Part shown: positions 56,123-64,000 of the stretch, in pieces | Numbering within the stretch: the first letter of the stretch is position 1 | Layout of the letters: each line of letters begins with the position of its first letter | Source of the DNA: Synechococcus sp. CB0101 | GTDB lineage: Bacteria > Cyanobacteriota > Cyanobacteriia > PCC-6307 > Cyanobiaceae | Direction: 5' to 3' | NCBI RefSeq assembly: GCF_000179235.2 | Contig: NZ_CP039373.1 | Location: 1,395,860-1,459,859 of the forward strand | DNA: 64,000 nt | Notes under the pieces: model-generated | The model's input: the letters and a program-made list of their open reading frames with translations, nothing else | Databases searched by the model: none | Told to the model about the DNA's origin: nothing | Position numbers and translations under genes: made by a program

Positions 56123-57276
56123 CAACCGTTGCCCCCACCGCGACCGTCCAACTGCTCTTGCTCCGCGGCGACCTGGGGATCGAGATCCAGGGCGGGATAG
56201 GTGGCTGTGCGCGGCGGCCAACCCACCATGGCGATCAGGCGACCGGGGCCGCCCTGACGCCACCAACCCACCAGGCCATCGGGCAGGGCGAGCACCACCA
56301 GCAGGAACAAACCACCCTGGATGAACAGCCAGGTTTCCGGCAGCGCTTCGCTCACCAGGCTCTTGGCGTAGTTGATCAGCACCGCACCAAGAACGGCGCC
56401 GATCAAGGTGCCGCGGCCGCCCACAGCCACCCAGATCACCATCTCAATCGAGAAGGGAACGGCCATGTATTGCGGCGAGACGATGCCGGATTGCACCGTG
56501 TAGAGCGCACCACTGATGCCCGCCAGAGCGCCCGCCACAGCGAACACCACCGTCTTGTAGGCCGTGGGGTTGTAGCCGGTGAAGCGCAAACGCGGTTCAT
56601 CGTCACGGATCGCGATCAGGGCATCACCGAAGCGGCCATGGGTGAGCCAGCGGCAGAGCAGAAAGGCCAGCACCGTGATCACCACGGTGAGCCAGAACAG
56701 GTTGCGCTGCATCCCATCGCTACCGATCAGCTCGCCAAACACACGCGCTGTCGAGGTTTTGAGCCCATTGGTGCCATTGATCAACTTCTGCTGGCCGTTG
56801 AAGAAGTTGAAAAACACCAACAGAGCCGCCTGGGTGAGGATCGAGAAATAGACCCCCTTGATCCGGTTGCGGAACACCAGATAACCCACCAGTCCCGCCA
56901 CCACAGCAGGAATCACCCAGATGGCCACAAGGGTGAAAAGCGGTGAGTTGAAGGGCTGCCAAAACGCCGGCAAACTCTTCACCCCATAGAGCGAGAAGAA
57001 TTCAGGCAGCTCACCGGGCTTGAGCTCATTGAGCTGCAGATACATCGCCAGGGCGTAGCCGCCCAGGGCAAAGAAGATGCCCTGCCCCAAGCTGAGCATG
57101 CCGGTGTAGCCCCAGATGAGGTCGACACCCAGAGCCACGATGCCCAGGGACAGAAATCGGCCCAACAGATTCAACCGGAACGGCGGCAACACCACCGGCA
57201 ACACCAGGGCACCCACCACGATCAGCACCCAGGGGAGCCAGCGGCGCAGGTTGCGCGAGGAAAGAAGATCTGCCAT
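56122..57276 (-). CDS. urtC: Urea ABC transporter permease UrtC
   Basis: A LivM-type permease with about ten hydrophobic segments. LWGYTGMLSLGQGIFFALGG is the hallmark first-domain segment, and AVGGRGTLIGAVLGAVLINY lies near the end. It is 3 bp downstream of urtB, so urtBCDE form one operon. Confidence 0.94.
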   Translation of the reverse strand: MADLLSSRNLRRWLPWVLIVVGALVLPVVLPPFRLNLLGRFLSLGIVALGVDLIWGYTGMLSLGQGIFFALGGYALAMYLQLNELKPGELPEFFSLYGVKSLPAFWQPFNSPLFTLVAIWVIPAVVAGLVGYLVFRNRIKGVYFSILTQAALLVFFNFFNGQQKLINGTNGLKTSTARVFGELIGSDGMQRNLFWLTVVITVLAFLLCRWLTHGRFGDALIAIRDDEPRLRFTGYNPTAYKTVVFAVAGALAGISGALYTVQSGIVSPQYMAVPFSIEMVIWVAVGGRGTLIGAVLGAVLINYAKSLVSEALPETWLFIQGGLFLLVVLALPDGLVGWWRQGGPGRLIAMVGWPPRTATYPALDLDPQVAAEQEQLDGRGGGNG

Positions 57277-57279
57277 CGA

Positions 57280-58437
57280 TCAGGCCTCCACCATGCGGCC
57301 TTTCTGCGGGAACAAACCAGCCGGTCTGATCTGCAGGAACACCACAATCAAGGCGAACACCAGCACTTTTGCCATCGACGTGGTGGCGAAAAAGGTGATC
57401 ACGGTGTTGAGCCCCTCGGGCATACCAGGCCACACCAAAAGCAGTGAACCGGAACCCACCACATAACTGATCACACCAATGCCCAACGCGGCCAACACGG
57501 TGCCCGCTAGCTTGCCCACGCCGCCAAGCACCACCACCATGAAGCAGTCCACGATGTAGTTCCCGCCGAGGTTCGGGCCCACCGAACCCAGCAGCGTGAC
57601 GGCGACACCAGCCACACCAGCGAGGCCGGAGCCGATCAAGAACGTCAGCGCATCCACCTTTTCCGTGGGAATACCCAGGCAATCACTCATGGTGCGGTTT
57701 TGCGTGACCGCACGAATGCGCATCCCCCAAACACTCTTCTGCAGGAACCAGTTCACCAGCACCAGAGCCACAACCGTGAGAACGATGATGAACAAACGGG
57801 CAGCCGGCATATTCACGGCACCCACATCAATCGAACCGCGCAGCCATACCGGAGCGGTGACATCAATGTTGCGGGCGCTGAACCAGGGCTGATCGAACAC
57901 CCGCTGCTCACCCAGCAAGGAAGCAAGTACCACGCCCACCAGGGCGGTCACCACCCAGCTACCTGTCCCCAATAAGGGGGTCCAGCGTTGCTGCCACCAA
58001 GCTTTCGGCGTGAAGCGGGGCACCATCAGGCCAGCCACAACAGCCACCACCAGGCCAATCGCAAAGGCGCTCGACACCGAACGCACAAACTGCTGCAGGA
58101 TCAGACTCACCCCCCAGGTCGCCAACAGCGTTTCCAGCGGACGGCCGTAAAGCCGTCGAATCACCGTTTTCTCCAGCAGCAAGCCCGCCAGACCACTCAC
58201 CAAAAAGGCCAGGGGCAAAGCCACCAGGATGTAGATCGGGAACAAGGCGTCGGGCAGCACCGCCTTGAAGATGTTCTGCACCACGAAGGTGGTGTAGGCA
58301 CCGAGCATCATCAACTCGCCGTGGGCCATGTTGATGACACCCATCAAGCCAAACACCACAGCCAGTCCCAGTGCTGCAAGCACCAGAACCGAGCCGATGG
58401 CCAGGCCGTTGAAGAGTGTGTCGTAGAGAAGATCCAT
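57280..58437 (-). CDS. urtB: Urea ABC transporter permease UrtB
   Basis: A LivH-type permease. VFGLMGVINMAHGELMMLGA is the family hallmark, and MVVVLGGVGKLAGTVLAALG is a conserved later loop. The hydrophobic segments number about nine. A strong terminator lies between it and urtA, so its expression relative to urtA is likely reduced. Confidence 0.94.
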   Translation of the reverse strand: MDLLYDTLFNGLAIGSVLVLAALGLAVVFGLMGVINMAHGELMMLGAYTTFVVQNIFKAVLPDALFPIYILVALPLAFLVSGLAGLLLEKTVIRRLYGRPLETLLATWGVSLILQQFVRSVSSAFAIGLVVAVVAGLMVPRFTPKAWWQQRWTPLLGTGSWVVTALVGVVLASLLGEQRVFDQPWFSARNIDVTAPVWLRGSIDVGAVNMPAARLFIIVLTVVALVLVNWFLQKSVWGMRIRAVTQNRTMSDCLGIPTEKVDALTFLIGSGLAGVAGVAVTLLGSVGPNLGGNYIVDCFMVVVLGGVGKLAGTVLAALGIGVISYVVGSGSLLLVWPGMPEGLNTVITFFATTSMAKVLVFALIVVFLQIRPAGLFPQKGRMVEA

Positions 58438-58486
58438 CGCGACCAGCAGGGGGCTCAGGCAAAGGGAAAAGCGAAAGAAGAGGAAG

Positions 58487-58512
58487 AAAAAAGGGGGAGA
58501 TTGCTCTCCCCC
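58487..58512 (-). terminator. Intra-operon terminator between urtA and urtB
   Basis: On the minus strand GGGGGAGA pairs with TCTCCCCC across a four-base loop and is followed by TTTTTT. It is 51 bp after the urtA stop codon and could give partial termination, so that the binding protein is made in excess. Confidence 0.9.
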
Positions 58513-58562
58513 AATCCCTCAGTCGATGCGGAAGGCGAAGCCGGCAGGCGACGCCCCTTCGA

Positions 58563-59855
58563 TCACATCTTGTACTTGCCAGCGTCAGGGCGATCCTGGG
58601 TCCAATCGCAGGTGTAACCCTTGGTTTCGGGCACGTACTGGTTCCAGGCCACAGGCTTCACGAAGCCTTTGTTCTCAAGGATCTTGAACATGCCGTCCTT
58701 CTGCACCTCGCCGATCAGCACAAGCTTCTCAACGTGGTGGTTGGGCTGCACGGTCACCTTGCCTTCGGGAGCATCGAAGCTCACGCCGATCAGGGCTTCA
58801 CGCACCTTGTTGTCGTCGACGCTGTTGGCCTTCTCAGCGGCAGCAGCCCACAAATACACCATCATGTAGGCGGCTTCAGCGGGGTCGTTGGTGACGCGCT
58901 GGTCGCCGTACTTGGCCTTGAAGTTCTTGGTGAACTCCTTGGAGGCAGGCGTATCGAGGCTCTGGAAGAAGTTCCAGGCGGCGTAGGTACCTTCGAGGTA
59001 CTCAGGACCGATGGCAGCGATCTCCTCTTCGGCGATCGAGAAGCTCATGATCGAGTAGCCGTTGGCCGGGGTGATACCGGCAGCCTTCATCTGCTTGAAG
59101 AAGGCCACGTTGCTGTCGCCGTTGAGGGTGTTCACGATCACACCACCCTTGGGCATCGCCTGCTTGATCTTGGCGATGATCGGCGCCACTTCGGTGTTAC
59201 CCAGGGGCAGGTAGTCCTCACCCACCACCTTGCCACCATTGGCCTTGAGCTGCTCCTTCATGATGGTGTTGGCGGTACGTGGATACACGTAGTCCGAACC
59301 AACGAGGAAGAATTCCTTGCCCTTGTTCTGCAGCAGCCAATCCACCGCAGGCTCAGCCTGCTGGTTGGGAGCAGCACCGCTGTAGAAGATGTTCTTGGAG
59401 CACTCCTGACCTTCGTACTGAATCGGGTAGAAGAGGAAGTGATCCTTGGCCTCGAAGACCGGCAGCATCGCCTTGCGGCTAGCGGAGGTCCAACCGCCAA
59501 AGACAACAGCAACCTTGTCTTGATCGATCAGCTTGGTGGCCTTCTCCGCGAAGGTGGGCCAATCCGAAGCGCCGTCCTCTTCAACGGGAACGATCTTCAG
59601 CTTCTTGCCGTCGATGGTGATGCCGCCTTTAGCGTTGATCTCATCGATCGCCATCAGCTCGGCTTCGGCCACCGTGTTTTCGGAGATGGCCATGGTGCCG
59701 GAACGGCTGTGAAGGATGCCCACCTTCACTTCACCGTCGAACTCACCACCGGCCTGATCACCGCCACCACAAGCCACCAGGGTGAGAGAGGTGGCCAGAG
59801 CCGTGGCACCGCCCAGCAGACGCAGCGAAGTCTTTCGCATCGAAGGGGAGGTCAT
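58563..59855 (-). CDS. urtA: Urea ABC transporter substrate-binding protein UrtA
   Basis: The periplasmic urea receptor. The lipoprotein signal is LATSLTLVACGGG, with lipidation at Cys. Conserved stretches are VKVGILHSRSGTMAISE, NAKGGITIDGKKL and YQGQECSKNIFYSGAAPNQQ-like (EGQECSKNIFYSGAAPNQ). The 430-residue length is normal. A canonical NtcA promoter lies upstream. An in-frame ATG at 59840 is an alternative start. Confidence 0.95.
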   Translation of the reverse strand: MTSPSMRKTSLRLLGGATALATSLTLVACGGGDQAGGEFDGEVKVGILHSRSGTMAISENTVAEAELMAIDEINAKGGITIDGKKLKIVPVEEDGASDWPTFAEKATKLIDQDKVAVVFGGWTSASRKAMLPVFEAKDHFLFYPIQYEGQECSKNIFYSGAAPNQQAEPAVDWLLQNKGKEFFLVGSDYVYPRTANTIMKEQLKANGGKVVGEDYLPLGNTEVAPIIAKIKQAMPKGGVIVNTLNGDSNVAFFKQMKAAGITPANGYSIMSFSIAEEEIAAIGPEYLEGTYAAWNFFQSLDTPASKEFTKNFKAKYGDQRVTNDPAEAAYMMVYLWAAAAEKANSVDDNKVREALIGVSFDAPEGKVTVQPNHHVEKLVLIGEVQKDGMFKILENKGFVKPVAWNQYVPETKGYTCDWTQDRPDAGKYKM

Positions 59856-59900
59856 GTAAGGAAAGTCACAAAAGAGCTGCCGCCAGTCAGCGGTGAGCGG

Positions 59901-59943
59901 AACGTATCGGCGTGAGCAGTCCGCCTTTGGTATCCGATCGCAC
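59901..59943 (-). promoter_or_regulatory. NtcA-type promoter of urtA
   Basis: On the minus strand GTG-N8-TAC (59930-59943) is followed after 23 bases by TACGTT (59901-59906), matching GTA-N8-TAC and TA-N3-T of NtcA-activated class II promoters with one mismatch in the first half site. The -10 box is 45 bases upstream of the urtA ATG. Confidence 0.75.
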
Positions 59944-60036
59944 GGTTTGGCAAACCGATGAGACTCAAGGCCTCACAAGGGATCTCGAGCGGGTTAAGGA
60001 ACGATTGCGTCTGTGTCCGTTGCTACGAACAGAGCT

Positions 60037-60642
60037 TCAGCTGGGGAGTTGCTGCAGCACAAACGCTTCCACCTGTTCGAGCCCTTCACCCGAGTGGAGG
60101 TTGGTGAAACACCAGGGACGCCCGGGCCGCATCCGTTCGGTGTCGCGCTCCATCACCTCCAGGCTGGCGCCCACCATCGGCGCCAGATCGATCTTGTTGA
60201 TCACCAACAGATCAGAGCGGGTGATGCCAGGCCCGCCCTTACGGGGGATCTTGTCGCCGGCGGCCACATCAATCACATAGATGCAGAGATCCACCAGCTC
60301 CGGGCTGAAGCTGGCGGCCAGGTTGTCGCCACCGCTCTCCACCAGCACCAAATCCAAGCCGGGATAGGCCGCCTCCAGATCGGCCACCGCCGCACGATTG
60401 ATCGAGCAGTCCTCACGGATGGCGGTGTGGGGACAGCCCCCGGTTTCCACGCCGCGAATTCTCCCCGGCTCCAGCGCCCCGGCACGGGTGAGGAACTGAG
60501 CGTCTTCCTGGGTATAGATGTCGTTGGTGACCACCGCCAGCTGCAATCGATCCCGCAGCCGGCGACAGAGCGCCTCCACCAGAGCGGTTTTGCCCGACCC
60601 CACCGGACCAGCCACTCCGACCCGCAAACGACTGGCTGTCAT
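60037..60642 (-). CDS. ureG: Urease accessory GTPase UreG
   Basis: UreG delivers nickel to urease with GTP hydrolysis. The P-loop is [17 protein letters not shown], and the conserved [15 protein letters not shown] and [18 protein letters not shown] metal-binding CPH motif are present. The length is 201 residues. The start codon overlaps the stop of the binding-protein gene upstream (TGATG). Confidence 0.96.
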   Translation of the reverse strand: MTASRLRVGVAGPVGSGKTALVEALCRRLRDRLQLAVVTNDIYTQEDAQFLTRAGALEPGRIRGVETGGCPHTAIREDCSINRAAVADLEAAYPGLDLVLVESGGDNLAASFSPELVDLCIYVIDVAAGDKIPRKGGPGITRSDLLVINKIDLAPMVGASLEVMERDTERMRPGRPWCFTNLHSGEGLEQVEAFVLQQLPS

Positions 60643-61652
60643 CAGCGCACCACCCGATCAGCTCGTTGCAGCAAATCCTCCGGCACGGTGACGCCAATCG
60701 CCTGGGCGGTGGCCAGGCTCACCAACAGATCGGTGCTGGTGAGCGGTTGAAAGGCCATCTGCGCCGGCGATTCGCCCTGCAACACGCGCACGGCGAGCCG
60801 GCCCGCCGCCATGCCGTCGTCGCGGTAATTCCAGCCAATCACCGCCAGACAACCCGGCAGCTGGATATCGGGTGGATCCACGGAGTACACCGGAATGCGG
60901 TGCTCAAGGCCCACCTTGCAGATGGCGGCGAAGGCCTCAATCGTGGCGTAATCGCCGATCTTCACGAACGCCTCCACCTGCTGCTCCACCAGCGCCTTGG
61001 CCGCCTTTGGCACCTCGCCGGCATTCCCAACCGGCTGCTCCAACACGGTGATGGCGCGCCGCGCGGCCTCCTTGCGCATCAGGGCCGCTTCAAAGCTGGA
61101 ATTGGATTCAGCGGGATTGAAAATCAATCCCACCTGCTTGAGCTGCGGGTTGATCTCCCGTGCCAGATCCAGCTCCTTGCCCACCGGGTTCGTGCCCACC
61201 GTGCCCACCACGTTGGGGCGGTGCTGGCCCACGCCACCGGGTGGCGTACCGGCACCAGCGCCCCAGGGATTGGAGCAGTAACAGAACACCACTGGCGTGG
61301 TGGCCGGCATCACCTGCATCGCGGCTTGCAGCGGTGGGGTGCCCACCGCCAGCACCAAATCCACCTGGTCGCGCAGAAACTGCTGCATCACCACGGTGGT
61401 GTTGGCCGGCTGACCAGCCGCGTCGCGCCGCAGAACACTCATCGTTTCGCCCTCGCGGTATCCCGCCGCGGCCAGAGCCTGTTCAAACCCGAGGCGGGTG
61501 AGGTTGGGGGGCTGGGCATCCACCATCTGCAGCACCCCGATCAGCGGCCTAGGGCCAGTGCTGCGCTGGCCCACACCACAAGCCTTGAGCAACAACGATC
61601 CGGCCAGACCCGCCCCGCCGAGAACCAACACGCGGCGGCGCGGCAGCGTCAT
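60642..61652 (-). CDS. ABC transporter substrate-binding protein (TrpX/DUF534 type) inside the urease cluster
   Basis: The signal region [20 protein letters not shown] followed by KACG looks like a Tat-type lipoprotein signal. The body has [20 protein letters not shown]-like sequence ([20 protein letters not shown]), the fold of ABC binding proteins of the TrpX group. It is translationally coupled to ureG and lies 72 bp after ureF. No permease is in the window, so its partner is unknown. Its position suggests a link to urea or nickel supply, but that is inference only. Confidence 0.78.
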   Translation of the reverse strand: MTLPRRRVLVLGGAGLAGSLLLKACGVGQRSTGPRPLIGVLQMVDAQPPNLTRLGFEQALAAAGYREGETMSVLRRDAAGQPANTTVVMQQFLRDQVDLVLAVGTPPLQAAMQVMPATTPVVFCYCSNPWGAGAGTPPGGVGQHRPNVVGTVGTNPVGKELDLAREINPQLKQVGLIFNPAESNSSFEAALMRKEAARRAITVLEQPVGNAGEVPKAAKALVEQQVEAFVKIGDYATIEAFAAICKVGLEHRIPVYSVDPPDIQLPGCLAVIGWNYRDDGMAAGRLAVRVLQGESPAQMAFQPLTSTDLLVSLATAQAIGVTVPEDLLQRADRVVR

Positions 61653-61724
61653 GTAGCCATCGCAACTTCATCCGCACTGTGGCGCTGGCATCGAGGCGGG
61701 GCAACAGCGCCAACTCAGTTCCGA

Positions 61725-62405
61725 TCAGCTGCGGAACAGGCGGGAATAGAGCTCGGCATGCTGCAGCTGGGCCAAGCCTGCGCCGATGCCGCCATTCCAC
61801 AGCTCCCGTGGATCCGAGCAGCGCAAGGCCTCGGCTCGCTCGGCGATGCAGCCGGCAAGAGCCAGCTGCAAACGCTGGCCCTGGGTTGGTCCGAGCGGCA
61901 CCAGGCGCACGGCTGCACTGATCTGATTGGCCACCCATCCATAGAGATAGGCCTCCTCCAATTCGGGAGAGGCGATCTCCAGGCACAGAGCGGCCCAGGC
62001 GAATGCCGCCGGCCAGGCCATCCCCGCCGCCGCGGCCGGCAGCGGCAAGCCCAGATCCGCCAGCAACTGCAGCAGCGACTGCCCCATCTGGCGCTGCTGG
62101 GCCCGGAGCTCAGGCGCTTCCCGTTGCGCCAACAGCCAACCATCGAGCGCCACCACTGCAGGCAAGCCGCCATCGCCTTGGCGCCATGCGCGCAGCTCGG
62201 CCTGAAGCTCCCCCAGGGCCGCCGCTTCCACGGCCACGGCCCCCCGCTGCAGTTCAGCCCGCAGCCACGCCTCGAGCGCCTCCGCCCCAGCCAGCTGGCC
62301 CCGCTGCACCAGCACCTCCATCCCTTCGGAGTAGCTGAAAGCGCCTACGGGCAGGGCCGGGCTCACCAGCTGGAACAACCTCAGCCGGGCGGCAGCAGTG
62401 CTCAC
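61725..62405 (-). CDS. ureF: Urease accessory protein UreF
   Basis: UreF joins UreD and the apo-urease for nickel insertion. The helical protein begins with LFQLVSPALPVGAFSYSEGM, the typical UreF motif, and has a conserved AFAWAALCLEIASPELEEAY region. The length is 226 residues. It overlaps ureE by 4 bp. Confidence 0.93.
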   Translation of the reverse strand: MSTAAARLRLFQLVSPALPVGAFSYSEGMEVLVQRGQLAGAEALEAWLRAELQRGAVAVEAAALGELQAELRAWRQGDGGLPAVVALDGWLLAQREAPELRAQQRQMGQSLLQLLADLGLPLPAAAAGMAWPAAFAWAALCLEIASPELEEAYLYGWVANQISAAVRLVPLGPTQGQRLQLALAGCIAERAEALRCSDPRELWNGGIGAGLAQLQHAELYSRLFRS

Positions 62406-62905
62406 GGATGACTGTGGCCGTGATGGTGATGGCCCAGGCCTTCGTAGGCACCGGCCTCCGGTTGGAACGGCAGCTGAGCGAACTCCACCGCCAACCCCCG
62501 CTGGCGCAGCAGATCGGCCAACACGCTGTCTTGCAGGAGCACCAAGCGATCGGCATGCAGCTCCATCGCCACATGGCGATTGCCGAGGTGATAAGCCGCC
62601 TGGAGCAACGCGAGGGGATCGGCGCTGCGCACCTGCATCACCGGCTCAGCCGCCGCAGCCACCTGCACCTGAATCTGCCCATCCGCACTGGCCAGGCGCT
62701 CGCCGGGACGCAGGGCCGCACCGCGAGGCAATTGCAACAACAGATCGGATCCACAGGCTGAGCGGCGATGCCCCCGCAGGCTGGTGCGCTCATCCGCGGC
62801 CAGGGGGAGCTGCAACACAAGCTCGGCAGCCGGCCAGGGCGCCTGATCCGGCAAGCGCTCCACCAACAGGATGGCGGCTTCGTGCGGCATCGCGGCAGTG
62901 GGCAT
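62402..62905 (-). CDS. ureE: Urease accessory protein UreE (nickel metallochaperone)
   Basis: The N-terminal half has the UreE domain pattern (RTSLRGHRRSACGSDLLLQL). The C-terminal domain has AYHLGNRHVAMELHADRLVL with the conserved H for Ni(II) and ends in a short His-rich tail (GLGHHHHGHSHP). The 167-residue length is normal. Confidence 0.93.
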   Translation of the reverse strand: MPTAAMPHEAAILLVERLPDQAPWPAAELVLQLPLAADERTSLRGHRRSACGSDLLLQLPRGAALRPGERLASADGQIQVQVAAAAEPVMQVRSADPLALLQAAYHLGNRHVAMELHADRLVLLQDSVLADLLRQRGLAVEFAQLPFQPEAGAYEGLGHHHHGHSHP

Positions 62906-62948
62906 CGCGGAACGGGCTGCACCCTGGCGGTCGCCGGAGTGCCACTAT

Positions 62949-62962
62949 GTGATCATCGCTAC
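62949..62962. promoter_or_regulatory. NtcA-like site between ureE and ureD
   Basis: GTG-N8-TAC lies in the 92-bp divergent gap of the two urease operons. No TA-N3-T box at the expected distance was found in either direction, so the site is weaker than that of urtA. Confidence 0.35.
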
Positions 62963-62997
62963 CAAAGCGGCGCGGCAACGGCCGGGAGCATGCGCCC

Positions 62998-63909
62998 ATG
63001 AACGGCACCCTCTCCGCCTCAACCACCGGCTGGCAAGCCACCGCCAGGCTGCAGTTCCTGGAGCGCCATGGGCGCACCCAGTTTCAAGGGGGGGCCACCG
63101 CTCCGCTCAAGCTGATGCGCAGTACAGCGCAGAGCAGCGGCCATTGCGAGCTGCCCCTGCTGCACACCGCCGGGGGCCTGGTGGGCGGCGATCAGCTGCA
63201 GCTGCAGCTGGATCTCGAAGCGGGCAGCCGGGCGCTGCTCACCAGTGTGGCGGCGCAGAAGGTGTACGGCAGCGTGCGCCGCTCCCGGCTCCACCCCCAG
63301 GGCGTCTGGGCTGAGCAGAAGCTGGCGGTGCGACAGGCGGCGAACAGCGATCTGGAGTGGCTGCCCCAGGAGCTGGTGCTGTACGCCGACGCCCTCTATC
63401 AACAGCATCTGCAGGTGGACCTGGCCCCGGGCGCCAGTTTTCTGGCGATGGAGGTGGTGCGGCTGGGACGCACCGCCGCGGATGAAACGTTGGGAGAGGG
63501 CTGCTGGCGCTCCAGCACCAGCATTCGCCGCCAAGCCACACCCAGCCAGCCCGAGCGCTGGGAACTCGTGGATCGGCTGCAGCTCCATGGCGAAGCGCTG
63601 CACGGGCCACACGGCATGGACGGGCAACCGGTCTTCGGCTCCCTGGTGTGGGCCGCGCCAGCCCCCCTGGACGCCGCACCCTTACTGGAACAAGTACGCG
63701 CAGCCCGCACCGGGCTGGAGGGAACGATGGCCTGCGGCGCGCTGGAGCAAGGGTTGGTGGCGCGCTACCGCGGACCATCCAGCCAGGCGGCCCGCTTCTG
63801 GTTCTGCCGGATCTGGGCGCTGATCCGCGCCCAACGCGGACTGGCCCCACCGGAACTGCCACGGGTTTGGCCGTTTCAGGAGCAGCCACTCCACCAGTGT
63901 TCAGCCTGA
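62998..63909 (+). CDS. ureD: Urease accessory protein UreD (UreH)
   Basis: UreD scaffolds apo-urease during nickel insertion. LPLLHTAGGLVGGDQLQLQL is the conserved N-terminal motif, followed by SRALLTSVAAQKVYGS, and RRQATPSQPERWELVDRLQL lies in the second half. The length of 303 residues is typical. It is divergent from ureE, and the structural genes appear to follow it. Confidence 0.94.
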   Translation: MNGTLSASTTGWQATARLQFLERHGRTQFQGGATAPLKLMRSTAQSSGHCELPLLHTAGGLVGGDQLQLQLDLEAGSRALLTSVAAQKVYGSVRRSRLHPQGVWAEQKLAVRQAANSDLEWLPQELVLYADALYQQHLQVDLAPGASFLAMEVVRLGRTAADETLGEGCWRSSTSIRRQATPSQPERWELVDRLQLHGEALHGPHGMDGQPVFGSLVWAAPAPLDAAPLLEQVRAARTGLEGTMACGALEQGLVARYRGPSSQAARFWFCRIWALIRAQRGLAPPELPRVWPFQEQPLHQCSA

Positions 63910-63981
63910 ACACAGAGCCCGCTGGGCAGCGATCAGAGTGCTGGTCTTGACTGGACTGAGCGTTCAGGCCCGCCCTTCGCC

Positions 63982-64000
63982 ATGCATTTATCCCCTCAGG
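63982..64000 (+). CDS. ureA: Urease gamma subunit UreA, first codons (cut by window end)
   Basis: The frame ATG CAT TTA TCC CCT CAG gives MHLSPQ, the usual start of UreA, 72 bp after the ureD stop codon. Only six codons are visible. Confidence 0.7.

Noticed and set aside
58416-59915. Plus-strand open frame of 499 codons across urtA
   Set aside because: It is antisense to a clear UrtA with lipobox and promoter, and its composition is that of a reverse-complement shadow.
60666-62411. Long plus-strand frame (581 codons) across the urease accessory genes
   Set aside because: It is antisense to a coupled series of conserved genes with overlapping starts and stops.

Overview
The window is a high-GC, gene-dense stretch of a picocyanobacterial chromosome (Synechococcus/Cyanobium type; species not determinable here). 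Supporting signs are a DesC-type desaturase, a cyanobacterial chorismate lyase, a group 2 sigma-70 factor, a full urtABCDE urea transporter beside urease accessory genes, a canonical NtcA-type promoter before urtA, and several short proteins of the kind seen in this clade.

Layout. 1-10.4 kb is housekeeping: desaturase end, rplI, dnaB, mnmG, chorismate lyase, a SprT-like protease, ligA and some hypotheticals. 10.5-15.1 kb holds a lower-GC sedolisin protease, a TVP38-type membrane protein and a Kelch-like protein. 15.1-23.9 kb has valS, a solute-binding lipoprotein fused by overlap to an MscS channel, a 2OG-Fe(II) oxygenase, a methyltransferase and an SDR. 32.6-54.6 kb returns to core genes: mazG, arfB, speE-speB, gcvT, aspS, a sigma factor, pyrG-queE-queC-pabB-pabC and an amino-acid permease, plus tRNA-Val(TAC). 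54.6-64 kb is the urea module: urtEDCB and urtA on the minus strand, ureG, an embedded solute-binding protein, ureF and ureE on the minus strand, then ureD and the first codons of ureA on the plus strand.

The unusual part is 24-32.3 kb, with an outlier at 35.7 kb. It is an accessory island of small minus-strand genes with double-glycine leaders (L-x-x-A-V-G-G type), as in exported class II bacteriocin or RiPP precursors. Six of them form three tandem pairs: a serine-rich type A peptide (31862-32215, 30463-30825, 28086-28430), then a type B peptide (31228-31548, 29848-30147, 24948-25271). A conserved intergenic module links each A to the next B. It carries a rho-independent terminator with compensatory base changes, a CCAG-N7-CTGG dyad 31 bp upstream of a -35/-10 pair with 17-bp spacing, and a 5'UTR hairpin. 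Leaders are nearly identical while cores diverge, and the middle type A gene looks like a mosaic of its neighbours. A seventh leader peptide gene (35671-35952, plus strand) and a small thioredoxin with a GG motif (23908-24237) lie outside the array. No transporter, peptidase or modification enzyme for these peptides is in the window.

Three insertion sequences have broken the array. An ISAs1-like element sits in the third intergenic module, and an IS5-type element sits inside that element's left terminal repeat, leaving TTAG duplications. An IS256-type element separates the last two pairs; its terminal repeat supplies the stop codon of the peptide at 29848-30147, and it has no target duplication, which suggests a deletion.
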